This document shows, in pieces, positions 16,534 to 25,607 of a DNA stretch of 64,000 nt. This stretch comes from JAFTYO01 sp045611785 (GTDB taxonomy: Bacteria > Pseudomonadota > Alphaproteobacteria > RF32 > CAG-239): the NCBI GenBank assembly GCA_045611785.1, contig JAZKXV010000028.1, positions 1 through 64,000 of the forward strand. The letters run 5' to 3'. A program made the translations under genes and the position numbers. The stretch's first letter is position 1. Each line of letters begins with the position of its first letter. The notes below the pieces were generated by a model, which saw only the letters and a list, made by a program, of their open reading frames with translations, had not been told where the DNA came from and made no database searches.

Positions 16534-18316
16534 TCTTGTAAACGATTTACCAGCATGGGATTTATCAGATTTTTATGAAAGTATTCACTCTGAGCAAATT
16601 GAAAAAGATTTAGAAAAATATCGTAAAAGTGCTAAATCTTTTGCCCGTAAATATAAAGGACAATTAGCATCATTATCTTCAGAAGAGTTTTTAAAACTTT
16701 TACAAGATTGTGAAAAAAGAAATAAACTAGCTTCTCGTTTGGGTGGTTTTGCATATCTAAATATGGCAACTCAGATGAAAAATCAGGAGGCAATGTCTTT
16801 TTATCAAAATATTTCTGAAAAATTAACCGAATATTATAAACCTTTAGTGTTTTTTTCGCTAGAATTAAATCAGCTACCTGAAGCTAAAATAAAACAATGG
16901 CTTAAAAATAAAAAAGTGGCATTTTATAAGCCTTTTATCAACAGAGTTCGTAAATATAAAAAATATGAATTAAGCGAGCCGGTTGAAGAAATATTACTTG
17001 AAAAATCAGTTACATCTTCAGAAGCTTGGGTCAGACTTTATGAAGAAACATCTTCAAGATTGGTTTATGAATTAGATGGTAAAAAATATAACGATGCCGA
17101 AATTTCAAAACTTTTGTTAGATAAAGATATCAATATCAGACATAAGGCAGGAGAAGAAATTAACAGAGTTTCTAAGGTAAACGCTCCTTTGTTTTCTCTG
17201 ATTTATAATATGATTATGAAAGATAAATCTATAGAAGATGAAAAAAGAGGCTTTAGCAAACCAGTAAGTGCTCGTAATTTAGCAGAAGAAGTTGATGATA
17301 CAATGGTTGAGGCTTTAGCACAAACGGTTAAAAACAACTATAAAAATATTGCACATCGCTTTTATAAATTAAAGGCAAAATGGTTAGGTGTAGATAAATT
17401 AAGTTATTGGGATAGAAATGCACCCTTGCCGTTTTCGGCTGATATTACATATTCTTGGAAAGAAGCTGTAGATACAGTACTTAAAGGATATTATGGTTTT
17501 TCTGAAAAACTTGGAAAAATTGCGCAAGAATTTTTTGATAACGCATGGATAGATGTTCCTCCTCGTGACGGTAAAAGAAGTGGTGCTTTTTGCAGCGCAC
17601 CTATTGCAAGCGAGCATCCATATTTGTTTTTAAACTTTGCCGGTAAGCAAAATGATGTTTTAACTCTTGCTCATGAATTAGGTCACGGTTGTCATCATCA
17701 GCTCAGAGTTAATAATGGTGATTTAAATGAGCGTTCTCGCATGACAACAGAAGAAGTTGCTTCAGTTTTTGGTGAGATGTTGGTGTTCCAAAATATGCTT
17801 TCTTCTATAGATGATGATAAAGCAAAATTATGTTTAATTGCTTCAAAAGTTGGAGATATGATTAACACGGCAATCAGACAAATATCTTTTCATTTCTTTG
17901 AAACAAGAGCTCACAATGAGCGTAAAAAAGGTGAAGTTTCTGAAGACAGATTGTGCCAAATATGGCTTGAAGAAATGAAAGACAGCTTAGGAGAATATGT
18001 TGAAGTAAATGAAAATTGTAAATATATATGGTCTAATGTCGGTCATTTTTACTTCTTACCATTTTATGTATACGCTTATTCTTTTGCCGATTGTTTGGTT
18101 AATTCTCTTTATCAGGTAAACACAGAAAATAAAGTAGAAAATTTTGCAGACAAATATTTAGATTTATTATCTAAAACAGCTATAGGTGAATATGAAGAAA
18201 TATTAAAACCTTTCGGATTAAATCCTAAAAATGCTGATTTTTGGCAAAAGGGGCTTGATTTGATATCATCATATATTGATAAACTTGAAGAACTAGATAA
18301 AAAATTAATAATATAA
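16514..18316 (+). CDS. pepF: Oligoendopeptidase F (M3 family zinc metallopeptidase)
   Basis: Cytoplasmic peptidase that cleaves short peptides. 600 aa from ATG 16514 (MKINNNNLVNDLPAWDLSDF), chosen because an AGGAAGA ribosome site precedes it and the family N terminus begins there; an upstream ATG would add nine basic residues. The zinc motif is HELGH within LAHELGHGCHH (about 386-396), with the third ligand in MTTEEVASVFGEM about 25 residues later. C-terminal NVGHFYFLPFYVYAYSFA is typical of PepF. Confidence 0.95.
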   Translation: MKINNNNLVNDLPAWDLSDFYESIHSEQIEKDLEKYRKSAKSFARKYKGQLASLSSEEFLKLLQDCEKRNKLASRLGGFAYLNMATQMKNQEAMSFYQNISEKLTEYYKPLVFFSLELNQLPEAKIKQWLKNKKVAFYKPFINRVRKYKKYELSEPVEEILLEKSVTSSEAWVRLYEETSSRLVYELDGKKYNDAEISKLLLDKDINIRHKAGEEINRVSKVNAPLFSLIYNMIMKDKSIEDEKRGFSKPVSARNLAEEVDDTMVEALAQTVKNNYKNIAHRFYKLKAKWLGVDKLSYWDRNAPLPFSADITYSWKEAVDTVLKGYYGFSEKLGKIAQEFFDNAWIDVPPRDGKRSGAFCSAPIASEHPYLFLNFAGKQNDVLTLAHELGHGCHHQLRVNNGDLNERSRMTTEEVASVFGEMLVFQNMLSSIDDDKAKLCLIASKVGDMINTAIRQISFHFFETRAHNERKKGEVSEDRLCQIWLEEMKDSLGEYVEVNENCKYIWSNVGHFYFLPFYVYAYSFADCLVNSLYQVNTENKVENFADKYLDLLSKTAIGEYEEILKPFGLNPKNADFWQKGLDLISSYIDKLEELDKKLII

Positions 18317-18328
18317 AGGACTTGATTT

Positions 18329-19189
18329 ATGACTAACTTTCAACTTGCTATAGGTTTTTTATTGACGTTTTGCATGGTATTACGTCCTATTTTATATAAA
18401 CCGGCAGCACAATTTTTTAAAATTAACTTATCTGTATTGTTTACAAGTGTTTGGCTTTTGATAGGTCTTGTTATTACGTTTCCTATCTTAGGACATTTGT
18501 TTACAGATAGAGCTGAAGAAGTTTTAACATCACCTTACCTTTTATTAAGTGTTATAAAAGGTGTAAGTTTATGGTTGTTAGTAAAATTACAACAAAGTAT
18601 AAACAAAGAAAGCACTTCTTCATCAACATTTTATTTGTTCACAGCGATGGCTTTAGCTTCGTTGTTAAATAATATGTTTTTTCATGAAGGTTTGAAAGTT
18701 TTTCAACTTGTTTGTGTTTTAGGGTTTGGTGTGTTAGGTTGCGTATTTTTTATTTACGGCGATGCTAAACGTTTATCTCGCAAAAATAAAATAGCTTTTA
18801 TTTTAGCAACCTTTATATGTGCATTGTTTGGTGTTGAAGACCACTTAGCTATACCCAGAATAGGATGGTATCCTCATTTATTGGTTTCATCTATATTTAT
18901 GTTTTTAATGTGCTTTTTTGATAAAATTTCAAAACAAGACATTATATCAGTGTTTAAAAATAAAATATTGGTAAAAGCCGGTGTTTTTTACACTGTATCA
19001 GAATTTTTAATTATTTACGCATCAACAAATATTCTTCCGGTATCTTTTGTTGCTTTATTTATGCGCTTAGCTACACCAATTGTGATGATTATATCTGCAA
19101 TTAAATATAAAGAACAAACATTAAAAAACCAACTTGTTTTTGGGATAATTTCGTTGATGTTGGCTTTACCGTTAATATTAATAAAATAA
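18329..19189 (+). CDS. DMT/EamA-like integral membrane protein
   Basis: 286 aa, very hydrophobic, about ten predicted helices in two similar halves with basic short loops (AKRLSRKNK between halves). Length and layout match the drug/metabolite transporter superfamily. LRLATP-like segment (FMRLATPIVMIISA) and VSFVALF near the end fit the second EamA repeat. Substrate unknown. Lies 12 bases after pepF and 13 before a nitroreductase. Confidence 0.7.
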   Translation: MTNFQLAIGFLLTFCMVLRPILYKPAAQFFKINLSVLFTSVWLLIGLVITFPILGHLFTDRAEEVLTSPYLLLSVIKGVSLWLLVKLQQSINKESTSSSTFYLFTAMALASLLNNMFFHEGLKVFQLVCVLGFGVLGCVFFIYGDAKRLSRKNKIAFILATFICALFGVEDHLAIPRIGWYPHLLVSSIFMFLMCFFDKISKQDIISVFKNKILVKAGVFYTVSEFLIIYASTNILPVSFVALFMRLATPIVMIISAIKYKEQTLKNQLVFGIISLMLALPLILIK

Positions 19190-19202
19190 AGGAGAAAAAA
19201 TT

Positions 19203-19739
19203 ATGGATTTGATGCAAGGACTTTTAACAAGACGCTCGGTTCGTCAATTTGATACTAGTAAAAAAGTTTCTAAACAAGATATAGAAGATGTAATCAGAGC
19301 AGCTTCTTATGCTCCATCAGCTCATAATAAGCAACCATGGGAGTTTTTGGTTCTTGAAGATGTATCTGTTATGGATAAAGTAAGAGAGTTTCAACCTTGG
19401 ACATCTTTTGCTAAAAATGCATCTTGTGTGGTAATTGTTTGTGCTAATACAGATGTGGCTTTTTATAATAAAGGCAATGATCCTTATTGGAGTTTTTCTG
19501 ATATTGACTGTGCATTAGCAACCCATAACTTATTGCTTGCATGTCACTCTAAAGGTTTAGGTGCTTGCTATTGTGCTGCCTCTCCAATACCATCTATTGT
19601 GGCTGGTGCTAAAAGCTTGTTTAACTTGCCTGAAAATATAAAACCTGTGGCAATAGTTCCAATCGGTTATCCGTTAGAAGAGCCAAAGCAACCTGAAGAC
19701 AGATATGTTCCTTCTAAAGTTCATTGGGGAAAATGGTAA
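19203..19739 (+). CDS. Nitroreductase family FMN-dependent oxidoreductase
   Basis: 178 aa. N-terminal LTRRSVRQFD and RAASYAPSAHNKQPWEFLVL are the FMN phosphate-binding and dimer segments; CHSKGLGACYC and IVPIGYPLEEPK complete the fold. This is the short nitroreductase form used for many substrates (nitro compounds, flavins, quinones); the true one cannot be read from the sequence. SD AAAGGAG at the start; last gene before a terminator. Confidence 0.9.
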   Translation: MDLMQGLLTRRSVRQFDTSKKVSKQDIEDVIRAASYAPSAHNKQPWEFLVLEDVSVMDKVREFQPWTSFAKNASCVVIVCANTDVAFYNKGNDPYWSFSDIDCALATHNLLLACHSKGLGACYCAASPIPSIVAGAKSLFNLPENIKPVAIVPIGYPLEEPKQPEDRYVPSKVHWGKW

Positions 19740-19746
19740 CATAAAA

Positions 19747-19772
19747 AAGCCCCTTATTGGGGCTTTTTTTTC
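19747..19772. terminator. Bidirectional terminator
   Basis: GCCCC/GGGGC stem with TTATT loop (19749-19763), flanked by A-run and T-run. It separates the convergent nitroreductase unit from the minus-strand membrane protein gene. Confidence 0.85.
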
Positions 19773-20202
19773 ATTTAAATAGTTCATGTAGATACATACT
19801 GTGCGGAAATATAAAAATATGAATAAAGAGCCACACAACCGAAAAACATCTGGCAAACCATACAATTTTGTTTTTTTGTTGATAAATCCACCAACCCAAC
19901 ATAACCATAAGGTTATCACAAATTAAACGATTACTCCAATGTTCTACACCTTGTAACCAATAAGAAACAGTGTCTCCCCATAGGCCAACTTCTAAGTAGT
20001 GTTCTAAAGTTTCCCACATATATGAAAACATTAACGCCATTATAAAACTTATTTTAAGTCGTAGTTTTTCAGATACATTTTCGTTTTTACATAATTTTTT
20101 AGATAACCAATCAGTTAAGCAAGCAATAGAAATACCCATAATGATATGTTCTATTGACCACACGTCAAAAGAAGCTTCTTCTTTTAGTCCCCAAAGTGTC
20201 AT
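19771..20202 (-). CDS. Small integral membrane protein, unknown
   Basis: 143 aa with about four hydrophobic helices (HIIMGISIACLTDWL, ISFIMALMFSYMWETLEHYL, DNLMVMLGWWIY, VVWLFIHIFIF). The first helix and the W-E-T-L-E-H-Y and EHWSNRLICDN segments have conserved-looking His, Glu and Asp residues inside or beside membrane. I do not recognise the family. Starts 3 bases after the upstream glycosyltransferase, so probably co-expressed with it. Confidence 0.65.
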   Translation of the reverse strand: MTLWGLKEEASFDVWSIEHIIMGISIACLTDWLSKKLCKNENVSEKLRLKISFIMALMFSYMWETLEHYLEVGLWGDTVSYWLQGVEHWSNRLICDNLMVMLGWWIYQQKNKIVWFARCFSVVWLFIHIFIFPHSMYLHELFK

Positions 20203-20205
20203 TTA

Positions 20206-20976
20206 TTAGTCCTTTTTGTTTAATGCTTGATATTCAAACCATTTGGCTATTTTCAAAAAGCGGAAGTTTGCTAAAGACATGGCTTGAATAAAACCTTGTG
20301 TGCCTAATAAACAATATTTCTTGAAAAAATAGTAGCGTAAAAACTGCCTTGGAAATTCAGTATATAAACGTAAGCGTGAAAATTTGCGTTTTTCAGCGAC
20401 AGCTGTATTAACAAGCTCAGAACTGTGAAGATTATATTTAGCAGTTGTTTGTTCTAGGTTCAAAAAGCAATAATGGTGTATAGCGTGTTGAAGTTGACCA
20501 ATTGGTTCGTTGTCGCAAACTTTTATTCTGTCTTTGTTGAATAAGTTTGGTGGCATGTGGGCAACTTTACGATTATACAATCTGACAACATTAAAGTTTT
20601 GTGCAAAATGTCGAGGAGTTTCATCTTGAGGAAACATGTTACAAATTTTAATGTTATAAGCATTATGTTTTGGTGTGTCTTTTTTGAGTTGTTTTATCTC
20701 TTTTATCAGATTGTCTGAAAGAACCTCATCTGCATCAACCAATAAAACCCAATCATTAGAACATTTTTGCTCAGCAAAAGACTTTTGATCGCAGTAGCTT
20801 TTCCATTTATGAAAAACAAATTCAGCATTATATTTTTTAGCAATTTCTTCTGTTTTATCTGTGCTTCCGCTGTCAACAACAATTATTTCATCAGCAACTT
20901 GTGAAACTGCTTGTAATGTTTTTTCTAAACGAAGTTCTTCATTTAGTGTTACTATATATGCAGAAATTTTTATCAT
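20206..20976 (-). CDS. Family 2 glycosyltransferase, WaaE/KdtX-like
   Basis: 256 aa. GT-A fold: ISAYIVTLNEELRLEKTL at the N terminus, EIIVVDSGSTDKTEEIA near 34-50 and the DxD-like VDADE near 80-84. The shape and the WKSYCDQKSFAEQKC segment match the beta-1,4-glucosyl/heptose-region transferases of lipopolysaccharide core (WaaE/KdtX group), acting at the inner face of the membrane. The acceptor is inference. Confidence 0.85.
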   Translation of the reverse strand: MIKISAYIVTLNEELRLEKTLQAVSQVADEIIVVDSGSTDKTEEIAKKYNAEFVFHKWKSYCDQKSFAEQKCSNDWVLLVDADEVLSDNLIKEIKQLKKDTPKHNAYNIKICNMFPQDETPRHFAQNFNVVRLYNRKVAHMPPNLFNKDRIKVCDNEPIGQLQHAIHHYCFLNLEQTTAKYNLHSSELVNTAVAEKRKFSRLRLYTEFPRQFLRYYFFKKYCLLGTQGFIQAMSLANFRFLKIAKWFEYQALNKKD

Positions 20977-20996
20977 TTTTTCCTCTTTAAAATTAA

Positions 20997-21020
20997 AAGC
21001 CTGAAATTATTTCAGGCTTT
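20997..21020 (-). terminator. Terminator of fabI
   Basis: AGCCTGAA/TTCAGGCT perfect stem (20998-21005 with 21011-21018), U-rich on the minus strand side; it lies just after the fabI stop. Confidence 0.85.
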
Positions 21021-21033
21021 TGATAGATATATT

Positions 21034-21864
21034 TTAAAAATCAGCTAAAGCTTTTGCCGTTTCGTGAACATTATCCATGCTCAACATTGCAATTTTGTTG
21101 TAGCCGTTGTCAACGTGTAAAACCTCTCCAGTGATAGCAATACCCAAAGGAGAAAGTAAAGCAAGTGTAGCTGCTCCAACTTCTTCTTGTGTAACGTTAC
21201 GCATTAATGGAGCGTTTAATTCGTTCCAACGTAAAATTTTTCTGAAATCGCCAATTCCTGAAGCTGCTAATGTTTTGATAGGACCTGCTGAAATAGCATT
21301 AACTCTAACACCTTGTTTACCTAAATCAACAGCAGCATAACGAACAGATGCTTCTAATGCAGCTTTAGCTACACCCATAATGTTATAGTTTGGTAAAACT
21401 CTTTCAGCGCCTAAGTATGATAAAGTAACAATAGATCCGCCTTCGTTCATGATGTCAGACGCACATCTACATGCTTCAATGAAAGAATAGCAAGAAATGT
21501 GCATTGTGTTTAAGAAGTTATCTAAAGTTGTATCAATTGTTCTGCCTTTTAATTGTTCTTTATCTGAAAAACCGATTGCGTGAACAACAAAGTCAATCTT
21601 ACCCCATTTTTCGCCCAATTCTTTGAAGCAAGCTTCAACAGATGCAGAATCGCTAACATCACATTTAATGAGCATAGGAGAATGGTCAAGCTGTTCTACC
21701 AAAGGTATAACTCTTTTCTCCAAAGCTTCATTTTGGTAAGAAATAGCAATTTGAGCACCATGAGTGTTTAAGGCTTTAGCTATACCCCAAGCTATAGATC
21801 TGTCATTAGCAAGACCCATAATTAAACCTTTTTTTCCTTCCATTAAAGGAGTAATAGTATTCAT
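21034..21864 (-). CDS. fabI: Enoyl-[acyl-carrier-protein] reductase (NADH)
   Basis: Last reduction of each fatty-acid elongation cycle. 276 aa SDR protein with the FabI form of the cofactor loop (MGLANDRSIAWGIAKAL, about 16-32) and the catalytic Y-x6-K in YNIMGVAKAALE (Tyr near 157, Lys near 164). AISAGPIKTLAASGI is the FabI substrate-loop signature. Single gene with its own terminator. Confidence 0.96.
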   Translation of the reverse strand: MNTITPLMEGKKGLIMGLANDRSIAWGIAKALNTHGAQIAISYQNEALEKRVIPLVEQLDHSPMLIKCDVSDSASVEACFKELGEKWGKIDFVVHAIGFSDKEQLKGRTIDTTLDNFLNTMHISCYSFIEACRCASDIMNEGGSIVTLSYLGAERVLPNYNIMGVAKAALEASVRYAAVDLGKQGVRVNAISAGPIKTLAASGIGDFRKILRWNELNAPLMRNVTQEEVGAATLALLSPLGIAITGEVLHVDNGYNKIAMLSMDNVHETAKALADF

Positions 21865-21969
21865 GTTATATTTCCTTTGCGTTTAATAAAAAATTGATAT
21901 AAAGTATCCTTAAATTGGTTTTTATCTAATTTATCTGATTTTGTAAACATTTTTTTGCGGATTTATAGA

Positions 21970-22851
21970 ATGTATGGGAAAACTAAACTATTAGAATACA
22001 CTGAAGTAGCGAAGAAATTTATTTATTTTTTGATAAAAAGAGCTCAGCATGATACAGTTTTAAGAGTGGCTTCATCTTTAAGTTATACCTCACTTATAGC
22101 GTTGGTACCTGTTTTAGCTATTGCTTTGGCTATATTTTCAGCCTTTCCGGTGTTTTCTGAATTTAGGCAGCAAGTGCAAGATTTTATAATTAATAATATG
22201 GTTTTAGATGTTGGTACCGATATTAGTGCATATTTTAATGATTTTATTGATGCTACTGCAAAACTTACGACAATAGGTGTTATCGGTATTGTTTTAACCG
22301 CAATATTGCTTTTATCTACAATCGAAAATAGCTTTAATTTTATATTTAAAGTGAGCCGTCCTCGTCGCTTTACAACAAAAATTACACTATACTGGACAGT
22401 AATTACTTTGGGTCCTTTATTGTTAGGTGCTGCTTTTTCATTAAGAGGTTATGTTGCTTTTAATGTTGTGATGCAATCTATTCCTGAAATTCAGTTGTTT
22501 TTGGGCAGCGTTTTGCCTTTTGTTTTAACTTGGCTTGTTTTGGCAGGAGTTTATATTTTGGTACCTAATAAAAAAGTTGGATTTTTTAATGCTCTTATGG
22601 GTGCCTTTGTTGCAATGTTCTTGTTTTGGGCATTAAAAAACGGATTTTCATTATTTATGCTTAAAAACAATGTCTATAAAACACTTTATGGTGCTGTTGC
22701 AGTTGTACCATTGATGTTAATTTGGATGTATTTGTATTGGGCTGCCGTAATTTTTGGAGCAGTTGTAACAGCTGCAATACAGGAATATAAAGAATTAGAT
22801 CGAAGAAATTTAAATAAAATTATTGCCGGAGGAAATCCTACTAAAAAATAA
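21970..22851 (+). CDS. YihY/BrkB-family inner-membrane protein
   Basis: About 293 aa with six predicted transmembrane helices. Family segments: RVASSLSYTSLIALVPVLAI near the N terminus, GAAFSLRGYVAF, WLVLAGVYILVPNKKVGF and GAVAVVPLMLIWMYLYW. Formerly called RNase BN by mistake; the function is unknown. Start chosen at ATG 21970; a TTG at 21955 would add five residues. Neither has a clear Shine-Dalgarno. Confidence 0.88.
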   Translation: MYGKTKLLEYTEVAKKFIYFLIKRAQHDTVLRVASSLSYTSLIALVPVLAIALAIFSAFPVFSEFRQQVQDFIINNMVLDVGTDISAYFNDFIDATAKLTTIGVIGIVLTAILLLSTIENSFNFIFKVSRPRRFTTKITLYWTVITLGPLLLGAAFSLRGYVAFNVVMQSIPEIQLFLGSVLPFVLTWLVLAGVYILVPNKKVGFFNALMGAFVAMFLFWALKNGFSLFMLKNNVYKTLYGAVAVVPLMLIWMYLYWAAVIFGAVVTAAIQEYKELDRRNLNKIIAGGNPTKK

Positions 22852-22860
22852 AAAAAGTTC

Positions 22861-22889
22861 TTGCAATTAGAACAAAAATAGAACATAAA
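22861..22889 (+). promoter_or_regulatory. recA promoter with alphaproteobacterial LexA (SOS) box
   Basis: TTGCAA (22861-22866) and CATAAA (22884-22889) form a promoter with 17-base spacing. Across it lies GAAC-N7-GAAC (22870-22873 and 22881-22884), the reverse complement of GTTC-N7-GTTC, the direct-repeat LexA site known from alphaproteobacteria. LexA would block RNA polymerase. Strongly supports SOS control of recA. Confidence 0.85.
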
Positions 22890-22929
22890 TAAAAAAGACA
22901 AATAACAAAACATGTGAAAGTGAGTTAAA

Positions 22930-23955
22930 ATGGAAAAAGATAAAGCGTTAGATGCGGCACTAAGCCAAATAGAAAGAGCTTTTGGTAAAGGTTCAATTAT
23001 GCGCCTTGGTCAAAGTACCAATATTGATATTGAAGCAATTTCGACCGGATCGCTTGGTATAGATATTGCTCTTGGTATCGGTGGCTTGCCAAAGGGACGA
23101 ATCATTGAAATATATGGTCCGGAAAGTTCAGGTAAAACAACTCTTGCATTAAGTGTTATTGCACAAGCTCAGAAAAAAGGTGGCGTTTGTGCGTTTGTTG
23201 ATGCTGAACATGCTTTAGATCCTTCTTATGCTAAAAAAATTGGTGTAGATATTGATAACTTGCTCATTTCACAACCTGATGCCGGAGAGCAAGCTCTTGA
23301 AATTGCTGATACGTTGGTTCGTTCAGGTGCAATAGATGTTCTGGTTGTAGACTCTGTTGCTGCTCTTGTACCAAAGGCAGAATTAGAAGGAGAAATGGGA
23401 GATTCTCATATGGGCTTACAAGCTCGCTTAATGAGCCAAGCTCTTCGTAAACTTACATCAACCGTTTCTCGTTCAAATACTTTAATCATCTTTATTAACC
23501 AAATTCGTATGAAGATTGGTGTTATGTTTGGTAACCCTGAAACAACAACCGGTGGTAATGCTTTAAAATTCTATGCTTCTGTTCGTATGGATATAAGAAG
23601 AATTGGCGCCATTAAAGATAAAGAAGATGTTATCGGTTCACAAACAAGAGTTAAAATTGTAAAGAACAAAGTTGCTCCTCCGTTTAAAACAGTTGACTTT
23701 GATATTATGTATGGTGAAGGAATTTCTAAAACGGGTGAGTTGATAGATTTAGGTGTTAAAGCCGGAATAGTTGATAAGTCTGGAGCATGGTTCTCTTATA
23801 AAGGTGATAAACTCGGACAAGGTCGTGAAAACGCTAAAATGTTTTTAAGAGATAACCCTGCAGTTGCAGAAGAAATTGAAAATAAAATCAGAGCAGAAGC
23901 AGGTCATTTAACTACTGAAATGATAGGTGATATTGACCCTATGCTTGAAGATTAA
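22930..23955 (+). CDS. recA: Recombinase RecA
   Basis: DNA strand-exchange protein and SOS co-protease. 341 aa. Walker A GPESSGKT at 63-70, Walker B VLVVDSVAALVP near 140-150, L2-region GGNALKFYASVR near 212-224. The C-terminal tail is acidic (IGDIDPMLED), as usual. Preceded by a LexA-controlled promoter and followed by two intrinsic terminators. Confidence 0.98.
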   Translation: MEKDKALDAALSQIERAFGKGSIMRLGQSTNIDIEAISTGSLGIDIALGIGGLPKGRIIEIYGPESSGKTTLALSVIAQAQKKGGVCAFVDAEHALDPSYAKKIGVDIDNLLISQPDAGEQALEIADTLVRSGAIDVLVVDSVAALVPKAELEGEMGDSHMGLQARLMSQALRKLTSTVSRSNTLIIFINQIRMKIGVMFGNPETTTGGNALKFYASVRMDIRRIGAIKDKEDVIGSQTRVKIVKNKVAPPFKTVDFDIMYGEGISKTGELIDLGVKAGIVDKSGAWFSYKGDKLGQGRENAKMFLRDNPAVAEEIENKIRAEAGHLTTEMIGDIDPMLED

Positions 23956-23960
23956 TAAAA

Positions 23961-23983
23961 AGCCGGAACCGTCCGGCTTTTTT
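23961..23983 (+). terminator. recA terminator 1
   Basis: AGCCGGA/TCCGGCT stem (23961-23967 with 23972-23978), loop ACCG, then T-run. Confidence 0.9.
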
Positions 23984-23992
23984 AGTGTATTC

Positions 23993-24030
23993 GGAAAATC
24001 CTCAGCTTAGCTGGGGATTTTCTTTTTTTA
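23993..24030 (+). terminator. recA terminator 2
   Basis: GAAAATCC.. pairs with ..GGATTTTC around CAGCTTAGCTG, followed by seven T. A second, backup terminator right after the first. Confidence 0.8.
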
Positions 24031-24040
24031 TTTAATGCAC

Positions 24041-24076
24041 AAAAAACCACCGATGCAATCGGTGGTTCTTTTTTGA
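24041..24076. terminator. Bidirectional terminator, proS side
   Basis: Perfect 10-bp stem AACCACCGAT/ATCGGTGGTT (24045-24054 with 24058-24067), A-run before and T-run after; it ends the minus-strand proS transcript and can act on the plus strand too. Confidence 0.88.
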
Positions 24077-24078
24077 GG

Positions 24079-25596
24079 TTAATATGTTCTGGCATAAATA
24101 ACATCCATTGTAGCATCTTCTCCGGTTAATAAACATTTTCCTGTTGTGTTACTTTGTTCTAAAGGTATGCATCTGATAGTTATTTTTAATTCTTTTAACA
24201 ACTCTTCAGTTTCTGCTTTTCCGCACCATTTTCCTTTAACAAAAGCAACTTTGCCTTCTTTTCCGTCTTCAATCCATTCGTTTGCATTTGAAAAATAAGC
24301 CTTAAATTCATCTACATTATTGATGTCTGTTTTAATGTTATCTTCCATACGCTTTTTAGCATTGTTGAATAATTGTTTTTGAATATTTTCTATTCGATTT
24401 GTGATGGAATTAATAAATTCATCAGCTTTAACAAGTTCTTTACCTTCAGTAGTGTTTAGTTTTAAGCGTTCTCTAACCATTAATCCTTGGTTTTCAACAT
24501 CCCTTAAACCAACTTCAACAATAACAGGCGCACCTTTTCTTGTCCATTCCCAGAATTTATCAACGCTTTGTTTATTACGTTTATCTATTTTTACTCTGAT
24601 TTTTTCGCCAAACGGAGTTTTAGTTTTAATTTCTTTTGCAATGTTGTTTATATAAGACATTACAGTTTCTTCGTCTTGAGCTTTTTTAATAACCGGTACA
24701 AAAATAATCTGATAAGGAGCAATCATCGGAGGAACGACCATACCTTCGTCATCAGCGTGAGTCATGATAACACCACCGATTAAACGAGTTGAAACACCCC
24801 AAGAAGTTGTGTATGCAAATTCAGGTTTATTATCTTTATTTATGAAAGAAATGTTTGCAGATTTTGCAAAGTTTTGACCTAAATAGTGAGAGGTACCTGC
24901 TTGAAGAGCTTTACCATCTTGCATCATTGCTTCAATACAATATGTGTCAATAGCTCCAGGGAATTTATCATATTCTGGTTTTTTACCAACAATTACAGGC
25001 ATTGCTAAACAGTCTTCAGCTGTTTGACGATAAACTTCAAGCATTTGCTTGGTTTCTTCAATAGCTTCTTCAGCAGATGAGTGAGCTGTATGTCCTTCTT
25101 GCCATAAAAATTCTCTTGTTCTTAAAAATAGGCGAGGGCGCATTTCCCAACGAACGACGTTTGCCCATTGGTTGATTAAAACCGGTAAATCGCGGTAAGA
25201 TTTTACCCATTTAGAAAAAGAATCGGCAATAATTGTTTCACTTGTCGGACGAACAATTAAAGGTTCATCTAATTCTGAATCAGGCATTAATTGGCCATCT
25301 TGCATGCTTAAGCGAGAATGAGTTACTACAGCCATTTCTTTAGCAAAACCTTCAACGTGTTCAGCTTCTTTTCTGAAAAAAGAAATAGGAATAAACATAG
25401 GAAAATAAGCATTTTCGTGGTCTGTATCCTTAAATTTTACATCCATAATATCACGAATTCTTTCCCAAATTCCATAGCCCCATGGTTTGATTACCATGCA
25501 ACCAGGAGAAACAGAATTTTCTGCCATATCTGCTTCAGATACAACGCATTGATACCATTTAGGATAATCGGTTTTTCTGTTAGTTTTTAGTGCCAT
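24079..25596 (-). CDS. proS: Prolyl-tRNA synthetase, archaeal/eukaryotic-like type
   Basis: Charges tRNA-Pro. 505 aa, class II. It is of the ProS type 3 form: no bacterial editing insertion, RPTSETII motif-2 region, WGVSTRLIGGVIMTHADDEG motif 3, and a C-terminal extension ending in Tyr (VIYARTY), the hallmark of the archaeal/eukaryotic-like enzyme. Many alphaproteobacteria carry the short bacterial form instead, so this copy is an old transfer or lineage trait. Followed by a shared terminator. Confidence 0.95.
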   Translation of the reverse strand: MALKTNRKTDYPKWYQCVVSEADMAENSVSPGCMVIKPWGYGIWERIRDIMDVKFKDTDHENAYFPMFIPISFFRKEAEHVEGFAKEMAVVTHSRLSMQDGQLMPDSELDEPLIVRPTSETIIADSFSKWVKSYRDLPVLINQWANVVRWEMRPRLFLRTREFLWQEGHTAHSSAEEAIEETKQMLEVYRQTAEDCLAMPVIVGKKPEYDKFPGAIDTYCIEAMMQDGKALQAGTSHYLGQNFAKSANISFINKDNKPEFAYTTSWGVSTRLIGGVIMTHADDEGMVVPPMIAPYQIIFVPVIKKAQDEETVMSYINNIAKEIKTKTPFGEKIRVKIDKRNKQSVDKFWEWTRKGAPVIVEVGLRDVENQGLMVRERLKLNTTEGKELVKADEFINSITNRIENIQKQLFNNAKKRMEDNIKTDINNVDEFKAYFSNANEWIEDGKEGKVAFVKGKWCGKAETEELLKELKITIRCIPLEQSNTTGKCLLTGEDATMDVIYARTY

Positions 25597-25607
25597 GTTT
25601 TTCTTCC

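Noticed and set aside
22857..22873. GTTC-N9-GAAC inverted repeat before recA
   Set aside because: The adjacent GAAC-N7-GAAC direct repeat matches the alphaproteobacterial LexA site better; the inverted form shares one half-site.
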